Assembly: GCF_042665545.1 (NCBI RefSeq)
Contig: NZ_JBHTCM010000009.1
Coordinates: forward strand, 62,001 to 126,000
Reading direction: 5' to 3'
Length of the DNA: 64,000 nt
Source of the DNA: Rhodocista pekingensis
GTDB lineage: Bacteria; Pseudomonadota; Alphaproteobacteria; Azospirillales; Azospirillaceae
The notes below the pieces were generated by a model. That model had not been told where the DNA came from and did no database searches. It was given only the letters and a program-made list of their open reading frames with translations. Of this stretch, positions 16,055 to 24,747 are shown piece by piece (within the stretch, counting starts at the first letter, position 1; every line of letters starts with the position of its first letter). A program made the position numbers and the translations under genes.

Positions 16055-17373
16055 CCGGCATCACCCCGTCCGGCACCCAGACCCGCGCCATCGCCGCCAT
16101 CCGCGACTGGTTCGAGAACCGCACCCGCGAACAGCCGGTGTTCCGGCTGTTCGGCTATGCCGGCACCGGCAAGAGCACCGTGCTGAAATTCGCGCTGGAC
16201 GATCTCGGCCTTGCCCCGCACCGCTCCGGCAAGGAGGGCGGTACTATGGTGCCGGGCGTGGTCACGGCCACCTTCACCGGCAAGGCGGCCCTGGTGCTGC
16301 GACGCAAGGGCACGCCGGCGCGCACCATCCACAGCCTGATCTACCGGGTGATCGAGGCGACCGAGGAGGCGATCGAGGCGGCACGGCAGAAGATCGCCGA
16401 GGCTGAGCAGCAGGCCCGCACCCTGTCCGGCTTTGAGCGTGTTACCGCCGATGCAGCGGTTGAGGCCATGCGCCAGGGGCTGAAGGATATGCGCAAGCCG
16501 CGCTTCGACCTCAACCCCGACAGCGATGCCGCCCATTGCCGGCTGATCGTGCTGGACGAGGTGTCGATGGTGGGCACCGACATGGCTCGCGATCTGCTGT
16601 CCTTCGGCAAGCCGATCCTGGTGCTGGGTGATCCCGGCCAGTTGCCACCGATCAAGGGCGAAGGCGCCTTCACGCAACAGGATCCCGACATCATGCTGAC
16701 CGAGATCCACCGGCAGGCGGCGGAGAGCGCCGTCATCCGGCTGGCCACCTGGGCACGCGAGGGCCGGCCGATCCCCATGGGCCGGCATGATGATCACGTC
16801 TGGAAGCTGGCCAAGACGGCAGTGACGCCGGAGCAGTGCCTGCGCGGCGGTCAGGTGATCTGCGGCCTGAACGCCACCCGGCTGCACCTGAACAACGCCC
16901 TGCGCCGTGCCGCCGGCCTCAATGGCGGCTGGTTGCCGACAGGACCTGCCGAGAAAATCGTCTGCCTGAAGAACCGCAACGACCTTGGCCTGATCAACGG
17001 CATGTTCCTGACCCTGGACGACATCGTGGATGAGGGCAGCCTGTATTTCTCCGCCACGGTGGCCGACGAGGACGGCAACGCCATCGGCCCCGTCGGCCCG
17101 GAGGGAAAGCGGGAGCGGTTGCGCCTCTACAAGGGGCATTTCGAAGATCACCACGCCCTGGACAAGGACCGCCACGACCGCGACTGGAAGGAGAAGCGGC
17201 ATCTGGTCGAAGCGACCTACGGCTGGGCCATCACCGGCCATAAGGCCCAGGGCAGCCAGTGGGAGAACGTCATCGTCTGGGACGACGGTCTGGGCCGCAC
17301 GGCGGAGGACCGCGCCCGCTGGCTCTACACCGCCATCACCCGGGCCGAGAAGGGGCTGGTGATCCTGGCATGA
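16051..17373 (+). CDS. RecD-like superfamily 1 DNA helicase
   Basis: The 440-aa protein is an SF1B helicase of the RecD/Dda type. Motif I is GYAGTGKST (residues 35-43), motif Ia VTATFTGKAALVLR, motif II VLDEVSMVG, motif III VLGDPGQLPPI, and the C-terminal UvrD_C_2 block carries TGHKAQGSQWENVI and LYTAITRAEKGL. It probably unwinds phage DNA for replication or recombination. The start at the ATGA overlap with the nuclease is preferred over upstream in-frame ATGs. Confidence 0.93.
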   Translation: MTGITPSGTQTRAIAAIRDWFENRTREQPVFRLFGYAGTGKSTVLKFALDDLGLAPHRSGKEGGTMVPGVVTATFTGKAALVLRRKGTPARTIHSLIYRVIEATEEAIEAARQKIAEAEQQARTLSGFERVTADAAVEAMRQGLKDMRKPRFDLNPDSDAAHCRLIVLDEVSMVGTDMARDLLSFGKPILVLGDPGQLPPIKGEGAFTQQDPDIMLTEIHRQAAESAVIRLATWAREGRPIPMGRHDDHVWKLAKTAVTPEQCLRGGQVICGLNATRLHLNNALRRAAGLNGGWLPTGPAEKIVCLKNRNDLGLINGMFLTLDDIVDEGSLYFSATVADEDGNAIGPVGPEGKRERLRLYKGHFEDHHALDKDRHDRDWKEKRHLVEATYGWAITGHKAQGSQWENVIVWDDGLGRTAEDRARWLYTAITRAEKGLVILA

Positions 17374-19898
17374 TCGACCTCAACGATGTCTGGCAGCCGC
17401 CGCCCCGGTTCGATCTGCGCCAGGTCCGTGACCGGCTGGCGGCATCGGCACCCGACTGGCTGCCGGCCTTGTTCCCCAGGGGGCGCCTGTCCGCTGACCG
17501 CCGCACCCTGCGCTGTGCCGATCTTTCCGGTCGGCCACCGCGCAACGAAGGCTCCTGCGTCATCCATCTGGCCGGCAGCCATGCCGGCTGGGGCTTCGAC
17601 TTCGCCACGGGCGAAAGCGCCGGCCCCATCGACCTGATCCATTACGCCACCGGCCTGGAGGACGCGCCGCTGTTCGAGGAGGCGGCCCGGCTGGCGCGCC
17701 TGGATATACCGCTGCCGGTGGCCCGACCCGCGGCTGCCAAACCGGACCACAGCCTGGAAATTGCCCGCATCCTTGATGGCTGCCGCCCGCTGGCCGGCAC
17801 GGTGGCGGAAACCTATCTGCGCAGCCGGGGCTTGTCAGACCCCGGATCGCCGGACCTGCTCTTCCATGACGACCTGACCGACTATGACAGCGCGCGCGGC
17901 TGGCCCGGCATGGTGGCCCTGGTGCGCGACAGTGCCGGCCAACCCACCGGCGGCATCCATCGCACGTTCCTGCTGGAGGACGGTTCGGGCAAGGCCCCGC
18001 CGGGCAAGAAGATGCTGGGGCCGATTGCGGATGGGCATGTCCGGCTGGGGGTGATCGGAGCGGACGGACGCCTGGGCGTGGCCGAAGGCATCGAGACGGC
18101 GCTGGCGGCAACGGCGATCTTCGGCATTCCCACCTGGGCTGGGCTGTCCGCCGACGGCGTGCGCCGGTTCCAATGGCCGGAGGGCACCCGCCACGTCACC
18201 ATCTTTGCCGATGTTGGCGACGCCGGCCGCCAGGCCGCCGCCGCGCTGGCCGACCGGCTGAACCGGGCGGACATCCCCAACAATATCGTCCTTCCGCTGC
18301 ATGGCGATGATTTCAACGACGATCTCCGGCAAGGGGCGACCGCCGCTGACTATGGCCTGAAGCCTGCCGGGCAACCCGCCCCGACGCTCCACACCCTGGC
18401 GGAGATGGAAGCCGCCGCGTTCGCGCTGACCCACCCGCCCGACATGACGGACCTCGCCCGGCTGCTCGGTGCCATTGCCACCGCGCGGCTCGACCCGGTG
18501 CCCATCCGGCACCTGTTGACCACCATCAAGGCGACCACCCGCATCCCGGTTTCGGTGCTGGAGAAGCAGCTCCGCGACCTGCGCCGCCGGCTGAATGGTG
18601 GCGGGGGCGATGCGCCGGCGATCCGCCCGCCCTGGGCCGCCATGCTGCGCATTGGCGACGACGGCACGCCGGAGCGCAACGAGGCCAATGTCATCACCGC
18701 CCTGTCCAACGATCCGGCCTTCGCCGGTGCCCTGGTCTTTGACGAATTCCGGCAGGAGATTCTGGCGGCCCGCCCGCTGCCCTGGGAAAGCACCCCGTTC
18801 CAGGCCCCGCGTCCCTGGAACGCCACCGACGATGTGCGCTGCGCCGAATGGCTCCAGCGCCGTGAGATCAATGTCACGCCCCTGGTGGTCAGCCGCAGCG
18901 TCGGTGCGGTCGCCAACGACATCCGCGTCCATCCCGTCCGCGACTATCTCGACCATCTGCGTTGGGATGGCACGCCACGGCTGGAGACCTGGGCCATCCG
19001 TTATCTCGGTGCCAAGGACACACCGCTCAACCGTGCCTTCGGGGCCCGCTGGCTGATCTCCGCCGTCGCCCGCATCCGGCACCCCGGTGCCAAGGTGGAC
19101 CATATGCTGATCCTGGAAGGGCCACAGGGCACCGGCAAATCCACCGCCCTGAAGATCCTGGCTGGCGAGGACTGGTTCACCGACGAGTTGGCGGAGATCG
19201 GCAGCAAGGACTGCGCCCAGCAGATGCGCGGCGTCTGGATCATCGAGATCGCCGAGTTGGACGCCATTGGCCGGGCCGAGGTGGAGCGCATCAAGGCCTT
19301 CCTGACCCGCACCACCGACCGCTACCGCCCGCCCTATGAACGCTACGTCATCGACGTGCCCCGGCAATGCGTCTTCGCCGGGTCGGTCAACCCCGACACC
19401 TATCTGCGCGACGAGACCGGCAACCGCCGCTTCTGGCCACTGCGCTGCGGCCGCATCGACCTTGACGGCCTGCGCCAGGACCGCGACCAGCTTTGGGCCG
19501 AGGCGGTTGCCCGTTACCGCGACGGCGCCATCTGGTGGCTGGACGATCCCGACCTGATCGCCGCCGCCAAGCTGGAGCAGGAAGCCCGCTACCAGGGCGA
19601 CGCCTGGGACGCCCGCATCGACCGCTGGCTGACCCACGAACGCCGCCGCGTCAACCGGGGTGCCCTCGGCTATGACGACTGGCACGACGAGGAGGTCGAA
19701 CGCGACCAGCCGGTCTGTGACGTAGCCGTGGGTGAAATCCTGGAGGGGGCGCTCGGCATCGAAACAGGGAAGTGGTCACGCGGCGACCAGATGCGCGTAT
19801 CGGCTTACCTGAAGGCCCGGCAATGGGAGCGGTACAAGGCAGGAGCGGGTGGACGACGGGAGTGGCGGTATCGGCGGCCGGCGTGGGTGGTCGATTGA
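17370..19898 (+). CDS. Toprim/VirE-type phage primase-helicase
   Basis: The 842-aa protein joins an N-terminal primase-type region to a VirE ATPase. The Toprim domain (about residues 225-300) shows GRLGVAEGIETALAATAIFG and HVTIFADVGDAGRQAA, with the expected Glu and Asp. The VirE domain has the P-loop LEGPQGTGKST near residue 585, the Walker B-like IIEIAELD, and FAGSVNPDTYLRDETGNRRF, the family signature. Such proteins replace primase and helicase in many prophages. It starts at an ATGA overlap with the helicase and is the last gene of the early plus-strand operon. Confidence 0.93.
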   Translation: MIDLNDVWQPPPRFDLRQVRDRLAASAPDWLPALFPRGRLSADRRTLRCADLSGRPPRNEGSCVIHLAGSHAGWGFDFATGESAGPIDLIHYATGLEDAPLFEEAARLARLDIPLPVARPAAAKPDHSLEIARILDGCRPLAGTVAETYLRSRGLSDPGSPDLLFHDDLTDYDSARGWPGMVALVRDSAGQPTGGIHRTFLLEDGSGKAPPGKKMLGPIADGHVRLGVIGADGRLGVAEGIETALAATAIFGIPTWAGLSADGVRRFQWPEGTRHVTIFADVGDAGRQAAAALADRLNRADIPNNIVLPLHGDDFNDDLRQGATAADYGLKPAGQPAPTLHTLAEMEAAAFALTHPPDMTDLARLLGAIATARLDPVPIRHLLTTIKATTRIPVSVLEKQLRDLRRRLNGGGGDAPAIRPPWAAMLRIGDDGTPERNEANVITALSNDPAFAGALVFDEFRQEILAARPLPWESTPFQAPRPWNATDDVRCAEWLQRREINVTPLVVSRSVGAVANDIRVHPVRDYLDHLRWDGTPRLETWAIRYLGAKDTPLNRAFGARWLISAVARIRHPGAKVDHMLILEGPQGTGKSTALKILAGEDWFTDELAEIGSKDCAQQMRGVWIIEIAELDAIGRAEVERIKAFLTRTTDRYRPPYERYVIDVPRQCVFAGSVNPDTYLRDETGNRRFWPLRCGRIDLDGLRQDRDQLWAEAVARYRDGAIWWLDDPDLIAAAKLEQEARYQGDAWDARIDRWLTHERRRVNRGALGYDDWHDEEVERDQPVCDVAVGEILEGALGIETGKWSRGDQMRVSAYLKARQWERYKAGAGGRREWRYRRPAWVVD

Positions 19899-20009
19899 TT
19901 TGTTGGCGACCTTGTCCGGAAACACGCCGTCGACGCTTGGCGATGAAAAGTATGAAGGCGCATAGGATCGGCTACGGGGCCGGAAGCGGACGGGCGGCTG
20001 TTCGTCGCC

Positions 20010-20028
20010 GAGTAGTTAACGCCTACTC
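20010..20028. repeat. Short inverted repeat in the gap after the primase gene
   Basis: GAGTAG and CTACTC are separated by TTAACGC. It sits in the 201-bp convergent gap between the primase gene and the minus-strand gene ending at 20100. The stem is only 6 bp and has no T-run, so a terminator role is possible but weak. Confidence 0.3.
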
Positions 20029-20099
20029 TTCCATTGCTTCGACAGGATCTGACCCAAGGCGAACACTTTCTTGATCTTGAAGTTTCTGCGGACCAACCC

Positions 20100-21107
20100 C
20101 TATGGAAGGGTAATCACGCTACCCTCGTACATTCTCCATCCTAGAGTAGTAATCCGACTTTTTGTTGAACCAGGCTCCATTTCCAAGATTGTTGTATGAC
20201 GTCGGATACGAAATCCGGGCGCGGCCATCCACGAGGCAATCAGCTTTGTCTTCCAGGTAAGATTATTAGGGAGGGGTGTGATGAGACCTCTGCGCGGGAA
20301 TACAGCATCGTTGACAAATCCTGTGCAAAGCTCACCCAGTGCACCTGTCGTCAAATCAGCGATCGCCGCAATATCTTCAAAAATTAGATTGCCATCTTCG
20401 AAAGTACTGGTTGTGCCGCAGCGGATGTGACGCAGAGTATGAGAACTGTAAGACGACAAAACTCGACCGAACAATTCGGTCAAGCTAGTTAACAGCGGGA
20501 CATTAGCAGCGATATCGTCCTCATCGATAATCCAGAGAATATCTTGACCCGGGGTCGATAGGCCAGAAAGCAAAAAAGCGCTTAGATGCAGAACTCGCAA
20601 CAGGCGCTCCTGAACAGTTACCTTCCATTTTTTCAGCAATTCTGCGCCGATTTCATCATTAATTTGGTCTGTAAAAAGTGATCCACCCACTTTCGAAATA
20701 GCAAACTGTACCAAGCATCCTTCGATACCTGCGGCAGCTTGCATAAAAGGAACAAGCGCACGCCGTCGCATGCCGTCATTGAGCGCCTTGAACGACATAC
20801 GGCGGCTATTCGGTAAAACTGTATCGCGGAAATAGTGATGCTGCCACGAAAGCCATTCCTGGTTCTTGGCTAAGTCCAGTATCAAAAAGGTGTAGGTATC
20901 AAAATGCTGTTTCTGATGATGACCGCCGAAATCGGCGGCGAGAAGAAGTGCCCGGCCACGCTTAACAAACGGAAAGCCATATTGGTCAGAAAGCAGAGAA
21001 GCGCCCAGGCTGGGCCCGAGAATACCTCCGACCCCCGCCTTAGAAAAAGCCGGTGTATGACCGGTGAGAGGCAACAGATCGGGCGAGATCAGAAAAGACG
21101 TTGTCAT
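20100..21107 (-). CDS. Unknown cargo protein, possible RNase H-fold (DUF3800-like)
   Basis: I do not firmly recognise this 335-aa protein. It is AT-richer than the phage genes around it and lies on the opposite strand, which marks it as a late-acquired cargo gene. Features that recall the DUF3800/RNase H fold are an early strand ending in Asp (LLLAADFGG), a mid strand ILWIIDEDDIAAN, and a late helix with Ala-Asp (FEDIAAIADLTTGAL), where DUF3800 proteins have an ADL motif. The resemblance is only by eye. No membrane segment is seen. A role in phage exclusion is possible from its position but is not shown. Confidence 0.75.
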   Translation of the reverse strand: MTTSFLISPDLLPLTGHTPAFSKAGVGGILGPSLGASLLSDQYGFPFVKRGRALLLAADFGGHHQKQHFDTYTFLILDLAKNQEWLSWQHHYFRDTVLPNSRRMSFKALNDGMRRRALVPFMQAAAGIEGCLVQFAISKVGGSLFTDQINDEIGAELLKKWKVTVQERLLRVLHLSAFLLSGLSTPGQDILWIIDEDDIAANVPLLTSLTELFGRVLSSYSSHTLRHIRCGTTSTFEDGNLIFEDIAAIADLTTGALGELCTGFVNDAVFPRRGLITPLPNNLTWKTKLIASWMAAPGFRIRRHTTILEMEPGSTKSRITTLGWRMYEGSVITLP

Positions 21108-21366
21108 AGATGTTCAACTCGGTTGCGCCAAAAGAATTATCGCTTCGCGCAATGAAATATGCCAGCCTATTAGACTGGATGGGGCGCCACACTCTCTAGG
21201 TCTGCTATACGGGATCACCGTTGAGCTACGGAACGACCACAATGGAGCGCTAAGCAGCCGTACAAAGGGATCATAGACTCCCACCTACCGTCTGGCATCT
21301 GTCAAACGGACGTTTGGCGACCGGAAACATGGCCAGCTCTGTCCCACTCGCCGTCTGCTGATTGCT

Positions 21367-21681
21367 GTCCCAACCCCTCTGAAACACCCCCGCGCCGTCT
21401 GCCAAGGTTGGGACAAAGCCCGAGCCCCATTCCCAGTTCACCCCGCCCGACATGTCCCAACCGTCCCAACCTCATCAGGAGGTTGGGACACGCTGAAAGC
21501 CGCTGAAATCCTGGCTTTGTCCCATCCGTCCCAACGGTCCCAACCTCTGGCAAAGGCAATATGGAGAGAGAAAAATCACCCATGGGATGTGGTTAGTTAC
21601 CACTTATACACATAATATGGCTAAAATTATTTCTGCTATAGAATGTTTGCACCCCCCGTTGGGACATGGGACGGTTGGGAC
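21367..21681. repeat. Iteron-like array of GTCCCAACC 9-mers
   Basis: Exact GTCCCAACC or its complement GGTTGGGAC occurs at 21367-21375, 21406-21414, 21454-21462, 21463-21471, 21481-21489, 21537-21545 and 21673-21681. One-mismatch copies are at 21519-21527, 21528-21536 and 21657-21665. Several copies abut exactly head to tail (21454/21463 and 21519/21528/21537), giving 9-bp periodicity. A further partial copy lies at 21341. Such clusters usually bind a replication initiator or a regulator. Confidence 0.85.
21604..21612 (+). promoter_or_regulatory. DnaA box TTATACACA
   Basis: The nine bases match the DnaA consensus TTWTNCACA exactly. It lies in the AT-rich stretch between the main repeat cluster and the last repeats of the array. 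In a GC-rich element, such a site beside an iteron array supports an origin of replication. Confidence 0.55.
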
Positions 21682-21790
21682 CGTCGAGGGATGAGCGCAG
21701 CAAGAAAACGACCCTCTTGCACCGTCCGCCGGCCTGTGATTCCATCCCCCTGACCGAAGCCGAAGGCCCACCAATGCGTGAGCCTTCACC

Positions 21791-22330
21791 ATGTCCCTCC
21801 TGCTCCCCGTTCCGGCAGCGCCGGACCCCAGGCCAGCCCCCAGCGCGCCAAGCCGCCCACCGCAGTCCATCCTGGCCCTTGACCTGGGCACGGTCTTGGG
21901 CTGGGCCTTGCGCGCCAGCGACAGCACCATCGTCTCGGGCACCGAGGCGTTCCGCCAGGACCGCTGGTCCGGCGGCGGCATGCGCTATCTGCGCTTCCGC
22001 CGTTGGCTGCGGGAGGTCGCCACCATGACCGGCGGCCTCGGTCTCGTCGTCTACGAGGAGGTCCGCCGCCATGCCGGCACCGATGCTGCCCATGTCTATG
22101 GCGGCTTCCTCGCCACGCTGACCGCCTGGTGCGAGGACCGGAATGTCGCCTATGAGGCGGTGCCGGTGGGCACGATCAAGCGCTTCGTCACCGGCAAGGG
22201 CAATGCCGGCAAGGCGGCGGTGATCGCCGCCATCCGGGCGCGCGGGTTCAATCCGGCGGATGACAACGAGGCCGACGCCCTGGCGCTGCTGCTCTGGGCC
22301 ATCCAGCACCGGGCGGGAGGGGTGTCGTGA
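21791..22330 (+). CDS. RuvC-like Holliday junction resolvase
   Basis: The 179-aa protein has the RNase H fold of phage RuvC-type resolvases: the first-strand acid in SILALDLGTVLGWALR, a second in LVVYEEVRRHAG, and the C-terminal pair in DDNEADALALLLWA. The mid segment GTIKRFVTGKGNAGKAAVI is typical of the family. It would cut branched DNA made during phage recombination or before packaging. The N-terminal 25 residues are Pro-rich, so the true start may be slightly later. It ends in a 4-bp overlap with the next gene. Confidence 0.88.
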   Translation: MSLLLPVPAAPDPRPAPSAPSRPPQSILALDLGTVLGWALRASDSTIVSGTEAFRQDRWSGGGMRYLRFRRWLREVATMTGGLGLVVYEEVRRHAGTDAAHVYGGFLATLTAWCEDRNVAYEAVPVGTIKRFVTGKGNAGKAAVIAAIRARGFNPADDNEADALALLLWAIQHRAGGVS

Positions 22331-22524
22331 GCTTCCTGCCCAAAGGGTTTGGTGGCGACCGCACGCCGCCGGAAACCATCAAGCGCGACGGCTGGCGGGC
22401 TCAGGGCATCCTGGTGATCAGCGCCGATGATGCCCGCCTGTCCTGGCCCGAGCGGGAACTGGTCCGGCAACTCGGGCGCAAGCTCTACGGCGACCGCCCC
22501 GTCAAGGAGGCCCGCCATGGCTGA
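22327..22524 (+). CDS. Small hypothetical phage protein
   Basis: The 65-aa product starts with GTG in a GTGA overlap with the resolvase gene and ends 8 bp inside the next gene. It contains GWRAQGILVISADDARLSWP and a basic C-terminus. No family is recognised; its tight coupling to the resolvase and DUF6362 genes supports translation. Confidence 0.65.
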   Translation: MSFLPKGFGGDRTPPETIKRDGWRAQGILVISADDARLSWPERELVRQLGRKLYGDRPVKEARHG

Positions 22525-22969
22525 TCCCGTCTGGACCCCGTTGCTGGTCGAGGAACGGCTGACCGAGGCGGCCGACGTGCTGAAGCGCCTGCCCGAGCGG
22601 CGGATCGGCGGCTACTTCAACACCTGGCCGCAGATCGTGCCGGAGTTCTGCGATCTGGTCGGGCGCGAGCCGCCCCGGCTTCGCCCGCCGCTGCCCACCG
22701 CCGCCGCTATCAGCCGCATGGAGGAAAGCCTTGGCTGGACCATCGGGCTCGATCCGGTGGATGCCCGGATCGTCTGGCTGCGGGCCGGCGGCGAACGCTG
22801 GAAGGAGGTGTGCTGGAAGGTCGGTCTGGCCCGCGCCACCGCCCACCAGCACTGGCTCTATGCGCTCTGCGTCATTGCCTGGCGGCTTAACGGGCGGCGG
22901 GTTCCGGGCAAGCGGTCGCGCCAGCAGGTGATCGCGATGGTCCGTGCGGCGTGCGGCAGCGTAGGGTAG
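22517..22969 (+). CDS. DUF6362 family helix-turn-helix phage protein
   Basis: The 150-aa protein matches the DUF6362 pattern: VLKRLPERRIGGYFNTWPQI, SRMEESLGWTIGLDPVDARI, then RWKEVCWKVGLARATAHQHW. The last part looks like a sigma-70 region-4-type helix-turn-helix, followed by CVIAWRLNG. Members occur just before terminase genes in alphaproteobacterial prophages and may regulate late genes. AAGGAGG lies seven bases before the ATG at 22517 and fixes the start. Confidence 0.85.
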   Translation: MADPVWTPLLVEERLTEAADVLKRLPERRIGGYFNTWPQIVPEFCDLVGREPPRLRPPLPTAAAISRMEESLGWTIGLDPVDARIVWLRAGGERWKEVCWKVGLARATAHQHWLYALCVIAWRLNGRRVPGKRSRQQVIAMVRAACGSVG

Positions 22970-23357
22970 CGCAATCGACCGGGCAGACACTTTTCGCTGA
23001 GACGGGAACGGCGGTTCCGGGGTAGATTTCCATCATGCTCAGGCGAGGCGCGCGCAGGACGCGGGCCTCGCAGGTCGCCGGCAGTGGATTGTTTCATTGC
23101 CGATCTTCTTGCCAGTGAGCAATAAGGTTGCGACCTCTGGGTCCTTCCTGGCCCACAACCTATGCTGGCGGCAGAGGTTCGGCATTCCGCCAGTGACGCG
23201 GAAAAATCAGGGCATTTCGTTTCGCCGGCCGGGCCGGGCCCGCAAAGCCAAGGGCTTATGGCATCCGGCCCCCGCCGATTGGCGAAACGCCGGATGCCGG
23301 GCCGTTTCGTTTTCCGCCATCGTCGGTGTGCCGCCCGTTTCGCTTTCAGGAGAGATC
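22970..23357. other. Intergenic region upstream of the ParB-methyltransferase pair
   Basis: About 388 bp with no convincing gene. The methyltransferase frame stays open upstream, but those residues are Arg-rich and unlike coding sequence. It contains a 10-bp inverted repeat (23260-23298) and three GTTTCG-type repeats. A promoter for the methyltransferase genes is likely here, though no clear -35/-10 pair can be named. Confidence 0.5.
23260..23298. repeat. Nested inverted repeat before the methyltransferase gene
   Basis: GGCATCCGGC (23260-23269) is mirrored by GCCGGATGCC (23289-23298), with a smaller CGCC-GATT-GGCG hairpin inside the 19-nt spacer. It lies 59 bp upstream of the methyltransferase start and could be a leader structure or an operator. 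Confidence 0.5.
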
Positions 23358-24743
23358 GTGGAGATCATCAACCTGCCGATCGAGCGGGTGATCCCCTATG
23401 CCCGCAACCCGCGGCACAATGCCGAGGCGGTGGCCAAGGTGGCGGCGTCCATCGCCGAATATGGCTGGCGCCAGCCCATCGTGGTGGACCGGGATATGGT
23501 GGTGGTCGCCGGCCATACAAGGCTGGAAGCAGCACGACGGCTGGGGCTGGCCACGGTCCCCGTGCATGTGGCCACCGACCTGACGCCGGCGCAGGCCCGG
23601 GCCTACCGGCTGATGGACAACCGCAGCCACCAGGAGGCGCGCTGGAACGACGAGTTGCTGGCGCTGGAACTGAAAGACCTGCGCATCGACGCGGTGGACC
23701 TGACGCTGACCGGCTTCGACGCCGGCGAGATCGAGCAGATCCTGGTCGCGCTCGACGACGAAGCGGACCAGGATCCGGACGCCGCCGACGGTGCCGATCC
23801 CGACGCGGCGCCGGAGCCGCCATCCGATCCGGTGACACGGCCCGGCGACCTGTGGCTGCTGGGGGAGCACCGCCTGCTCTGCGCCGACAGCACCGATCCG
23901 GCGGCGGTGGCGCGGGTGATGGGCGGGGACTGCGCCGCGCTGTGCTTCACCAGCCCGCCCTATGGGCAGCAGCGCGACTATACCACCGGCGGTATCGCCC
24001 GTTGGGACGGGCTGATGCAGGGCGTCTTCGCCCATTTGCCGATGGCCCCTGACGGGCAGGTGCTGGTCAACCTCGGCCTGATCCACCGCGACGGCGAATG
24101 GCTGCCCTACTGGTCGGACTGGCTGGATTGGATGCGGACCCAGGGCTGGCGCCGCTTCGACCTGTATGTCTGGGACCAGGGACCGGGGCTGCCCGGCGAC
24201 TGGGGCGGGCGGCTGGCACCCAGCTTCGAGTTCGTCTTCCACTTCAACCGGCAGGGCCGCAAGCCCAACAAGATCGTGCCCTGCAAATATGCCGGCCTTG
24301 ACACCCATCTGCGGGCGGACGGCCATTCCACCGCCATGCGCAAGGCCGACGGCACCGTTGGGGCCTGGACCCATGCGGGGCAGCCGACCCAGACCCATCG
24401 CATCCCCGACAGCGTGATCCGCATCGGCCGCCACAAGGCGCGCGGCATCGAGGTGGAGCACCCGGCGGTGTTCCCGGTGGCGCTGCCCGAACTGGTCCTG
24501 AACGCCTATGCCGATCCGGGCAATGTCGTCTATGAGCCGTTCTCCGGTTCCGGCACCACCTTGATCGCCGGCGAGCGCACCGGCCGGCGGGTCTGCGCCA
24601 TCGAGTTGGCACCGGCCTATGTCGATGTTGCGGTGCGCCGCTGGAATGAGCAATTCCCCGCCACCCCGGCTAGGCTGGAGGGCGGGGGCACCTTCGCCGA
24701 AACCGCCGCCGCGCGGGGCGTGACCCTGGCCATCGCCGCCTGA
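23358..24743 (+). CDS. ParB-domain DNA methyltransferase (TSPPY type)
   Basis: The 461-aa protein fuses an N-terminal ParB/Srx domain (RVIPYARNPRHN, SIAEYGWRQPIVVDRDMVVV, AGHTRLEAARRLG) to a beta-class DNA methyltransferase. The catalytic motif is FTSPPYGQQRDY near residue 197, and the S-adenosylmethionine motif YEPFSGSGTTLIAGERTGRR is near residue 390. The Ser-Pro-Pro-Tyr form allows N4-cytosine or N6-adenine methylation. Phages use such enzymes to protect their DNA from restriction. The GTG start at 23358 follows CAGGAGAG. The next gene is a diverged relative 4 bp downstream. Confidence 0.9.
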   Translation: MEIINLPIERVIPYARNPRHNAEAVAKVAASIAEYGWRQPIVVDRDMVVVAGHTRLEAARRLGLATVPVHVATDLTPAQARAYRLMDNRSHQEARWNDELLALELKDLRIDAVDLTLTGFDAGEIEQILVALDDEADQDPDAADGADPDAAPEPPSDPVTRPGDLWLLGEHRLLCADSTDPAAVARVMGGDCAALCFTSPPYGQQRDYTTGGIARWDGLMQGVFAHLPMAPDGQVLVNLGLIHRDGEWLPYWSDWLDWMRTQGWRRFDLYVWDQGPGLPGDWGGRLAPSFEFVFHFNRQGRKPNKIVPCKYAGLDTHLRADGHSTAMRKADGTVGAWTHAGQPTQTHRIPDSVIRIGRHKARGIEVEHPAVFPVALPELVLNAYADPGNVVYEPFSGSGTTLIAGERTGRRVCAIELAPAYVDVAVRRWNEQFPATPARLEGGGTFAETAAARGVTLAIAA

Positions 24744-24747
24744 TCCG

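Larger units (their letters stand above)
21108..21790. other. Gene-free region, candidate phage replication origin
   Basis: These 683 bp carry no convincing gene; the open frames across it are repeat-driven. The middle holds an array of GTCCCAACC-type 9-mers in both orientations, and an AT-rich stretch near 21590-21655 holds a perfect DnaA box. The region follows the primase-helicase gene and precedes the late genes, the usual place for a phage origin. Confidence 0.55.

Noticed and set aside
17835..19685. Minus-strand open frame opposite the primase gene
   Set aside because: The plus strand encodes clear Toprim and VirE motifs; the minus frame shows none.
21302..21583. 93-codon minus-strand frame in the repeat region
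   Set aside because: Its sequence is dictated by the GTTGGGAC repeats and has no normal protein character.
23097..23357. Upstream extension of the first methyltransferase to an ATG at 23097
   Set aside because: The added 87 residues lack family likeness, while GTG at 23358 follows a clear ribosome site and begins the ParB domain directly.
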